A stretch of 64,000 bases of DNA from Opitutia bacterium (GTDB lineage Bacteria; Verrucomicrobiota; Verrucomicrobiia; Opitutales; UBA953): assembly GCA_003569245.1 (NCBI GenBank), contig BGOM01000021.1:62001-126000 (forward strand), read 5' to 3'. This document shows positions 57,745 to 64,000 of the stretch, one piece after another. Made by a program: the position numbers and the translations under genes. Under the pieces are notes generated by a model. That model was not told the DNA's origin. It made no database searches and worked only from the letters and a program-made list of their open reading frames with translations. Every line of letters starts with the position of its first letter. Positions within the stretch are counted from its first letter, which is position 1.

Positions 57745-60003
57745 GTGCCCGATCTCTTCGGTGAAATCGAACCCGGCGTCGCCGAGGTGGTCCCGTTCGA
57801 CGGCGGGGCCCGGGCCTACTCGTATTCCGTCCCGGCGGCCCTGAAGGACACCCTGCAGGTCGGCCAGCTCGTGCGCGTGCCGCTGGGCGGACGCGTGAGC
57901 CTCGGGGTCGTCTGGCGCTACCCCGCGGAGCCCCCGCCCGCCGCGAAACTGCGGAGCATCATCCTCCTGGAGCACGAGCAGCCGGTCATGACCCCCGACT
58001 GCTGCAAGCTCGCGGAGTGGATGGCCGGCTACTACGGCTGCGGCCTCAATTCCGTCCTCGAGACCGTCCTGCCTGCAGCCATCCGCAAGGGTGTCCGGCC
58101 CGTTCTCCGCCGGCTGCTCACGCTGGTCGCCCCGCCTGCGCCGGAGGCCTTGGAGAAGCTCAGGCGCAAGGCCCCGCGCCAGGCCCAGGTCATCGATTAC
58201 CTCGCCGGTCAGCCCGGGCCCGCGGACCGCGCCAAGATGGTCGATGGGATCGGCGTGGCCCAGCCCGCCGTCGACGCCCTGATCAAGTCCGGGGTGGTGA
58301 AGGAAGATGCCAGCGTCCTCTGGCGGGTGGCCTACGACGATCCCTTCGCCGAGGGCGAGGTCGTCGCGGCGCGCGGGCACGACCTCAACCCGCAGCAGGT
58401 CACCGCGGTCGCCTCCATCTCCGCGACCTTGGACAGCAAGGCCTTCCGGGCCCACCTCCTGCACGGCGTCACCGGCTCCGGCAAGACCGAGGTCTACGTG
58501 GCCCTCATCCGCAAGGTCGTCGCCGAAGGCGGCTCCGCCATCTTCCTCGTCCCCGAGGTCGCCCTCACGCCCCAGACCGTCGGCCGGCTCCGCTCCCGCC
58601 TCGCCGACCTCGGCGCCAAGGTCGTCGTGTGGCACAGCCACCTTTCCGCCGGGGAGCGCTTCGACGCCTGGATGGCGATGTCGCTCGGGCAGGCCCGCGT
58701 GGTGGTCGGTGCGCGGTCGGCGGTCTTCGCCCCGTTGCCGAACCTGCGGCTCATCGTTGTCGACGAGGAGCACGAGCCCTCCTTCAAGCAGGGGGAGACC
58801 CCGATGTACCACGGCCGGGACGTCGCGGTCATGCGCGCCTCGATGCTCGGGATCCCTTGCGTGCTCGGTTCGGCCACGCCCTCCCTCGAGACCTGGAAGA
58901 ACGCGCAGGCCGGCCGCTACGTCCTGGACCCGATGCCCAAACGCGTCGACGACCGCCCGATGCCGGCGTTCCGCATCGTCGACATGCGCCGCGAGGTGCT
59001 CCACCTCAAGGGGCAGCACATCCTCTCGCGCGAGCTGACCGACGGCATCCGCGAGCGCCTCCAGCGCCGCGAACAGTCGATCCTCTTCCTCAACCGTCGC
59101 GGGCATTCCCGGTCGCTCGTCTGCCCGGATTGCGGCGAGTCCGTCCAGTGCGCGCGTTGCAGTGTCTCGCTCACCCTGCACCGCACCGACGACACCGCCC
59201 GTTGCCACCTCTGCAATCACCAGGAACGCGCCCCGGTGGTCTGCCCCCAGTGCCGCTCCCCGAAGGTCCGCTGGAAGGGCTACGGCACCCAGAAGGTCGA
59301 GGAGACCATCGCCCACCTTTTCCCGCGCGCCAAGGTCGCCCGGATCGACGCGGACACGATGTCGAAGAAGGATCGCTTCCGCCAGGTGCTTTCCGACTTC
59401 CGCGCCGGCAAGTACGACCTGCTCTTGGGCACGCAGATGATCGCCAAGGGCCTCGACTTCCCGCGCGTGACCCTGGTCGGCATCATCGACGCCGACCTCT
59501 CCTTGCAGCTACCCGACTTCCGCGCGGGGGAACGCACGTTCCAGTTGCTGACGCAGGTCGCGGGCCGCGCCGGGCGCGGCGACCTCGAGGGGGTGGTGGT
59601 GGTGCAGAGCTTCCAGCCCGCCACGGACCCCATCCAGTTCGCCAAGCGGCTCGACTTCGAGGGCTTCGCCGCGGCCGAGCTGGAACGTCGCGCCGAGTTC
59701 GGCTACCCGCCGGATCGCCACCTGATCCGCCATGTCTTCCGGGGACGCAACGCCGAGAAGGTCAATTTCGTCGCCGAGGCCTGGGTCAAGGAACTCGAGC
59801 GGCTGCACCCCGGCGTCGCGGAAGTCCGCGGCCCGGCGCCGTGTCCCTTCGAGAAAGTCCAGGATCAGCACCGCGTGCACATCTGGTACCTCGTCTCCGG
59901 CGTGAAATCCTTCCTCGCGGCCCTGCTGCCGCTGCGGGCCAAGGTTCTCCGCGACGAGGACGTCATCGATGTGATCGACGTGGACGCGCAGGATTGCGCC
60001 TAG
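57745..60003 (+). CDS. priA: Primosomal protein N' (replication restart helicase)
   Basis: [33 protein letters not shown]-like (TPMYHGRDVAVMRA), zinc-cysteine array CPDCGESVQCARCSVSLTLHRTDDTARCHLCNHQERAPVVCPQC. Confidence 0.95.
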   Translation: MPDLFGEIEPGVAEVVPFDGGARAYSYSVPAALKDTLQVGQLVRVPLGGRVSLGVVWRYPAEPPPAAKLRSIILLEHEQPVMTPDCCKLAEWMAGYYGCGLNSVLETVLPAAIRKGVRPVLRRLLTLVAPPAPEALEKLRRKAPRQAQVIDYLAGQPGPADRAKMVDGIGVAQPAVDALIKSGVVKEDASVLWRVAYDDPFAEGEVVAARGHDLNPQQVTAVASISATLDSKAFRAHLLHGVTGSGKTEVYVALIRKVVAEGGSAIFLVPEVALTPQTVGRLRSRLADLGAKVVVWHSHLSAGERFDAWMAMSLGQARVVVGARSAVFAPLPNLRLIVVDEEHEPSFKQGETPMYHGRDVAVMRASMLGIPCVLGSATPSLETWKNAQAGRYVLDPMPKRVDDRPMPAFRIVDMRREVLHLKGQHILSRELTDGIRERLQRREQSILFLNRRGHSRSLVCPDCGESVQCARCSVSLTLHRTDDTARCHLCNHQERAPVVCPQCRSPKVRWKGYGTQKVEETIAHLFPRAKVARIDADTMSKKDRFRQVLSDFRAGKYDLLLGTQMIAKGLDFPRVTLVGIIDADLSLQLPDFRAGERTFQLLTQVAGRAGRGDLEGVVVVQSFQPATDPIQFAKRLDFEGFAAAELERRAEFGYPPDRHLIRHVFRGRNAEKVNFVAEAWVKELERLHPGVAEVRGPAPCPFEKVQDQHRVHIWYLVSGVKSFLAALLPLRAKVLRDEDVIDVIDVDAQDCA

Positions 60004-60173
60004 GGAGCGGAAGGGCCGCTGAGTACTGAGTACGGAGTGCGGATTACAGAGGGGCGTGACCCGCTTGGCACCGGGTCTCCTTGGCCTACGGTTCCGTACT
60101 CATCACTCATCACTCTGAACTCTAGTACTCAGTACTCAGTACTCCTTACTCCATCTCCCGTCTCTTTACTGCC
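60004..60173. repeat. Word-repetitive inverted-repeat intergenic element 2 (between convergent priA and corA)
   Basis: GAGTACTGAGTACGGAGT (60021-60038) pairs 17/18 with ACTCAGTACTCAGTACTC (60127-60144); multiple ACTCATC / AGTACTC tandem words. Confidence 0.7.
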
Positions 60174-61367
60174 TCACCACCACCGCTTGCGCTTCATCCA
60201 GAGGGTGATGAGCGTGGCCACGAGCACCATGGTGCCGAGGGCGATGAAATAACCGTACTTCTCGCCCCACTCGGTGTGGATCTCCGGCATGAAATGGAAG
60301 TTCATGCCCCAGAGTCCCACGAGGAAGGTCAGCGGGATGAAGACCGACGACATGACCGTCAGCACGCGGATGACCTCGCTGGTCTTCCGCTCCTGCTGGG
60401 TGTGGTGGTATTCCTGCAGGTCCTGCAGGATCATGCGGGCGTGCTCGATCCGGTCCGCCGCGCGGATCGCGTGGTCGTAGAGGTCGCGCAGGAAGATATC
60501 CAGGGAGGAGGGCAGGAGGCCGTGCTCATAGTGCTCCAGGACGCTGACCATGTCCTTGAGCGGCTGGGCCAGGCGGCTGAGGCGCACCACGATGCGCTTC
60601 AGGCGGTAGACTTCGTTGAGGTCCCAGTCGTCCGTCCCCTTGAGGATCGAGTCCTCGAGTTCGGTGATGGCGTCCTCGATCTCCTCGGTCTGGACCAGCA
60701 GGCGGTCGACCAGGGTGTCGAGGAGCGAGTAGACGAGGTAGCCGGAGCCCCAGCGCCGGATGTTGCCCTTGTTCTCGGACAGGCGCTTCTCGATCGCCGC
60801 GAAGACCGGCTCGTCGTTCTCGTGGAAGGAGATGACCCAGTTCTGGGCCGCGACGATGGAGATCTGCTGGCCGCGCGGGGTATCCTCCTCGACGCCGATG
60901 CGCACCGCGCGGGCGATGGCCAGGATCTTGTCGCCATGCTCCTCGAACTTCGGGCGGGAGGTGTTCGTCAGGACGTCCTCCTGGGCGAGCATCGGGATGT
61001 CGAAGAACGCCCCGACGATGTGCACGATTTGGGGGTCGGTGATGCCGAGGACCTGGACCCAGACCATGCCGGGCCGGCCGACATACTTGCCGACGGTATC
61101 GAGCTCCGCGAACTCGTCGACCTTGCAGCCGGTTTCATCGTAACAATGGACCCGGAACTTGGTCGGGACATTCGACTCGAAGGGGGAGGCGGCCGGCAGC
61201 TGCCCGGGGGCGCGGCCGATCTCGGTGTCCTCGTAGGCGGCCTCGCCGGGCAAGGGCGCGGCATCCGCCTTCAGCCCGAGCCGGCGGCGCAGGTCCTCCA
61301 GGCGACGCTGGATGAAGGACCGGGCGCGAGCCTTGTCCTTTTCACGCTTCTCCTGGTGCCGACTCAT
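60174..61367 (-). CDS. corA: CorA-family magnesium/cobalt transporter
   Basis: C-terminal VLTVMSSVFIPLTFLVGLWGMNFHFMPEI (CorA GMN motif), two TM helices. Confidence 0.93.
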   Translation of the reverse strand: MSRHQEKREKDKARARSFIQRRLEDLRRRLGLKADAAPLPGEAAYEDTEIGRAPGQLPAASPFESNVPTKFRVHCYDETGCKVDEFAELDTVGKYVGRPGMVWVQVLGITDPQIVHIVGAFFDIPMLAQEDVLTNTSRPKFEEHGDKILAIARAVRIGVEEDTPRGQQISIVAAQNWVISFHENDEPVFAAIEKRLSENKGNIRRWGSGYLVYSLLDTLVDRLLVQTEEIEDAITELEDSILKGTDDWDLNEVYRLKRIVVRLSRLAQPLKDMVSVLEHYEHGLLPSSLDIFLRDLYDHAIRAADRIEHARMILQDLQEYHHTQQERKTSEVIRVLTVMSSVFIPLTFLVGLWGMNFHFMPEIHTEWGEKYGYFIALGTMVLVATLITLWMKRKRWW

Positions 61368-61419
61368 TCCCCGAGTTTCCGCAGGCCCGGGGACTTGTCA
61401 ACGGGGAGGTGCCGCGCGG

Positions 61420-61779
61420 TCAGCCCTTCCGCCGACCCTTGCTGTTGCGGCGGCCCTGGCGGCTGATGCCCAGGGCCTCCATCTTACCCTGCTGCACTTT
61501 CTGGAAGAGGTTGTTCGAGTTCGTCACCCCGAGGCAGTAGAGGGAAGCGGCCACCGCCTCGACCTGATCCGGCTTCACGAAGCCGGCGTTGCCCAGCCAC
61601 TCCGCCAGGGCATGGTGGAAATTGGCCGGGGTGATGTCCATCTTCTCGCCGCCGTGCCGGAGCCACACCGCGGCCCGCAGTTCCATCGTGCAGTTTCCTT
61701 TCTTGCGGCAGACCTCCAGGATGGCGCGGAGCGTTTCTTTGCAGGGTTCGGCGGACTTGGAAGAGGGGGCCTCGGACAT
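61420..61779 (-). CDS. Conserved hypothetical protein (~119 aa)
   Basis: ORF trimmed to MSEAPSSKSAEPCKETLRAILEVCRKKGNCTMELRAAVWLRHGGEKMDITPANFHHALAEWLG; no confident family. Confidence 0.6.
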   Translation of the reverse strand: MSEAPSSKSAEPCKETLRAILEVCRKKGNCTMELRAAVWLRHGGEKMDITPANFHHALAEWLGNAGFVKPDQVEAVAASLYCLGVTNSNNLFQKVQQGKMEALGISRQGRRNSKGRRKG

Positions 61780-61939
61780 GAAGGAGCGGCGATTGGGGAA
61801 AAAGGGAAGCGGAGCGACCTCCCCCTTGCTAGTTAGGCGACAGTTTACTGTGAACAACCAATTGGCCACTGTCACCAAGTATTATAATACTATAAAGATA
61901 CAAGACCAGATGCCGGCGATGGTCAGAAGGATACCCCGG

Positions 61940-62016
61940 TGGTGGTCGCGACAGGACTTGAACCTGTGACTTCAGCAATGTGAATGCTGCGCTCTAACCA
62001 ACTGAGCTACGCGACC
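61940..62016 (-). tRNA. tRNA-Val (anticodon CAC), CCA encoded
   Basis: Reverse complement folds as a cloverleaf: GGTCGCG TA GCTC AGTTGGTTA GAGC G CAGCA TTCACAT TGCTG AAGTC ACAGG TTCAAGT CCTGT CGCGACC ACCA; anticodon CAC. Confidence 0.95.
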
Positions 62017-62139
62017 GGCACCGGGGATTCCTTGATGGCTGTCCCGGCCCGGGCGGGCAAGACCGAACTGGTCCGGTTTACCCCGTTCCGGGACGTCCGT
62101 CGGCTTGCAACCGGCCACCGAACCCCAATGTTGGCGGGC

Positions 62140-62508
62140 ATGGACCTTGCCGCGAACCCAGCCACCCCCCGTGTGGCCGACGAGCGCCTGTTACGCCTGA
62201 CGGCGCCGGCGGGGCGCAAGGTCCTGGCCCTGGCCACCCGGGAGGGGCAGGGTGCCTTCCTGCGGGTCGCCATCACCGGCGGCGGTTGCAACGGGCTGTC
62301 CTACAAGATGCGTTTCGTCGCCGAGCCGAAGGCCGGGGACATCCTGGTCCGCTCGGAGGGGGTCGAGGTCCTGGTCGATCCGAAGTCGGCCCTCTACCTT
62401 CGAGGCACCCAGCTGGACTATTCCGACAAGATGATCGGCGGCGGCTTCAAGTTCTCGAACCCCAACGCCAAGGCCAGCTGTTCGTGCGGGGAGAGTTTCT
62501 CGCTCTAG
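62140..62508 (+). CDS. HesB/IscA-type iron-sulfur cluster assembly protein
   Basis: VAITGGGCNGLSYKMRFV, LYLRGTQLDYSDKMIGGGFKFSNPNAKASCSCGESF with three conserved cysteines; start could also be 62128. Confidence 0.92.
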   Translation: MDLAANPATPRVADERLLRLTAPAGRKVLALATREGQGAFLRVAITGGGCNGLSYKMRFVAEPKAGDILVRSEGVEVLVDPKSALYLRGTQLDYSDKMIGGGFKFSNPNAKASCSCGESFSL

Positions 62509-62519
62509 TCTGCGATTAG

Positions 62520-62820
62520 AGCGAAGGAGCAGGGCTAGGGACAGGGCTGCATCGAGTGCTGAGTCGAGTACAGAGGGCGGAATCGAGTACAGAGTGCAGA
62601 GTACGGATTACAGAGTACAGATTACAGAGTACGGAGTACAGAGTGCGGGGCGCAGGGAGACGAAGGGACAGGGTCAGTAGGCAGGAGCAGGCTTATAGGC
62701 TAAGGCTAGCCTACCCTCCGTACTCTGCACTCGATCCAGCACTCGACTCAGCACTCCGTAAGTTTCTCTCCTTCCCCTGCCTACTGACCCTGTCCCTGAC
62801 CCTTCTCTCTCTTTGCCTCT
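62520..62820. repeat. Word-repetitive inverted-repeat intergenic element 3, with crossing (pseudoknot-order) pairs
   Basis: GAGTGCTGAGTCGAGT (62554-62569) is an exact complement of 62741-62756; GAGTGCAGAGTACGG (62592-62606) of 62718-62732; GGGACAGGGTCAGTAGGCAGG (62665-62685) of 62776-62796. Confidence 0.8.
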
Positions 62821-62941
62821 CGGTAGGGACGAGCGTCCCTGCTCGTCCGCGGCCGAAACACGGGGCCGGGTACCATCACGCTGCGCGTGCTGAAGCCAGA
62901 CCCCATGCCGGCGGCCGACCGGGGACGGTCATCCCTACCTA
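62821..62941. repeat. REPIN-like element: two inverted REP palindromes headed by GTAG
   Basis: REP1 (+, 62823-62848) GTAG GGACGAGC GTCCCT GCTCGTCC; REP2 (-, 62938-62913) GTAG GGATGACC GTCCCC GGTCGGCC; 21/26 identical. Confidence 0.7.
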
Positions 62942-62973
62942 GGCGGGCTTCGCCGTCGGGTCCGTTCCCACGC

Positions 62974-64000
62974 TCAATCCGCCGGGATCTCGTCCTTGGC
63001 GCCGGCTTCGTAGCGTTCGCACCATGCCTTGGACCAGGCGGCGAAGTCGCCCGCGGCGATGTGCGCGTGGGCCTGGGCCATGAGGTCCTGCAGGAAGTGG
63101 ATGTTATGCAAGGCGAGCAGGGTGCCGCCGAGCTGTTCGCCGGCGTGGTGCAGGTGGCGCAGGTAGGCGCGGGAGAAGTGGCGGCAGGTATAGTTGTCCA
63201 TGCCTTCGACCAACGGACGATGGTCCTCGCGGTAACGCAGGTGCTTCACGCTGATCGGACCGTCGGGCGTGAACGCGCCGCCGTGGCGGCCGATGCGCGT
63301 GGGCATCGTGCAGTCGAACATGTCGGCGCCCAGCGCGACCATGCGGAGAAGCTGGGGCGGGGTGCCGACGCCCATGACGTAGCGCGGCTTATCCTTGGGC
63401 AGGAGCGGGGCGACCAGCCCGACCTGATGGAGCATGTGCTCCTCGGGTTCGCCGACGCTGACGCCGCCGATGGCATGGCCGGGGAAATCGAGCCCGCCGA
63501 GCTCCTCGGCGCACCGGATGCGCAGGTCGTCGTAGACCGAGCCTTGGTTGATGCAGAAGAGGTGACGACCCGAGGCGAGGAAGCCGCGGTCCTTGGCGAG
63601 CTGGAGCATCTCCTTGGCCCAGCGGATCGAACGGGTCACCGCGACCTCGCACGAAGCGCGGTCGCACGGGTAAGGGGGGCATTCGTCGAGCACCATCGCG
63701 ATGTCCGAGCCCAGCGCGTCCTGGATGTCGAAGCAGTCCTTCACGTCGAGGAAGAGCTTGTTGCCGTCGAGGTGGGAGCTGAAATGGATGCCTTCGTCGG
63801 TGATGGTACGGAGCTTCGCGAGCGAGAAGACCTGGAAGCCGCCGCTGTCGGTCAGGATCGGCTTGTCCCAGTGCATGAACTTGTGGAGACCGCCGGCGGC
63901 GCGGACGATCTCCCGGCCCGGGCGGAGGTTCAGATGGTAGGTATTGCTGAGCAGGATCTGGGCGCCCGTCTCGGCGACCTGCTGCGGGGAGAGCCCTTTG
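62974..64000 (-). CDS. tgt: Queuine tRNA-ribosyltransferase (5' end runs off the window)
   Basis: LSNTYHLNLRPG (63877-64000 reverse complement), ILTDSGGFQVFSL, GGVSVGEP, YVMGVGTPPQLL, DMFDCTMPTRIGRHGGAFT, SRAYLRHL, HNIHFL. Confidence 0.93.
   Translation of the reverse strand, partial: KGLSPQQVAETGAQILLSNTYHLNLRPGREIVRAAGGLHKFMHWDKPILTDSGGFQVFSLAKLRTITDEGIHFSSHLDGNKLFLDVKDCFDIQDALGSDIAMVLDECPPYPCDRASCEVAVTRSIRWAKEMLQLAKDRGFLASGRHLFCINQGSVYDDLRIRCAEELGGLDFPGHAIGGVSVGEPEEHMLHQVGLVAPLLPKDKPRYVMGVGTPPQLLRMVALGADMFDCTMPTRIGRHGGAFTPDGPISVKHLRYREDHRPLVEGMDNYTCRHFSRAYLRHLHHAGEQLGGTLLALHNIHFLQDLMAQAHAHIAAGDFAAWSKAWCERYEAGAKDEIPAD

Noticed and set aside
57052-59316. 754-aa - strand ORF
   Set aside because: Antisense to the SGNH hydrolase and priA.
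62551-62646. Possible CRISPR-like array from repeated GAGTACAGA words
   Set aside because: Repeat units are 6-9 nt, degenerate and not separated by unique spacers; no cas genes. Treated as part of element 3.
62821-62941. Autonomous insertion sequence or MITE of a DDE transposon
   Set aside because: Only about 120 bp, no transposase ORF and no clear target-site duplication; the GTAG-plus-palindrome layout fits a REPIN better.

Overview
This 64-kb, high-GC window is almost entirely chromosomal housekeeping sequence. It looks verrucomicrobial (Opitutae-like); that is an inference from the long GreA-type protein, the gene content and the style of the intergenic repeats. Most genes can be named from conserved motifs. 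They include uvrB (partial), nadE, thrB-thrC, a TPR/ExbB/ExbD/ExbD locus, rlmN, rpe, LptE-like and BamD-like lipoproteins, fabH-plsX-rpmF, pdxA-lpxA, rsmI, pgi, ilvD, scpB-pheA-MCE, glyS, a MurU/AmgK-like fusion, a Fur-family regulator, metX, cls, rpsA, infC, rpmI-rplT-pheS-pheT-gatCAB, an SGNH hydrolase, priA, corA, tRNA-Val(CAC), an IscA-type protein and tgt (partial). I found no phage, defence, CRISPR or biosynthetic cluster. The most unusual material is intergenic: (i) three word-repetitive inverted-repeat elements (about 56.30-56.52, 60.00-60.17 and 62.52-62.82 kb), the last with long exact inverted repeats in a crossing, pseudoknot-like order; (ii) directly next to it, a REPIN-like pair of GTAG-headed REP palindromes with a compensatory stem change; (iii) mutually exclusive hairpins abutting the thrB start codon. 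Other points of note are a Tgt lacking two canonical zinc-ligand cysteines, the NTP-transferase/kinase fusion, and two genes each broken by an apparent single-base deletion.
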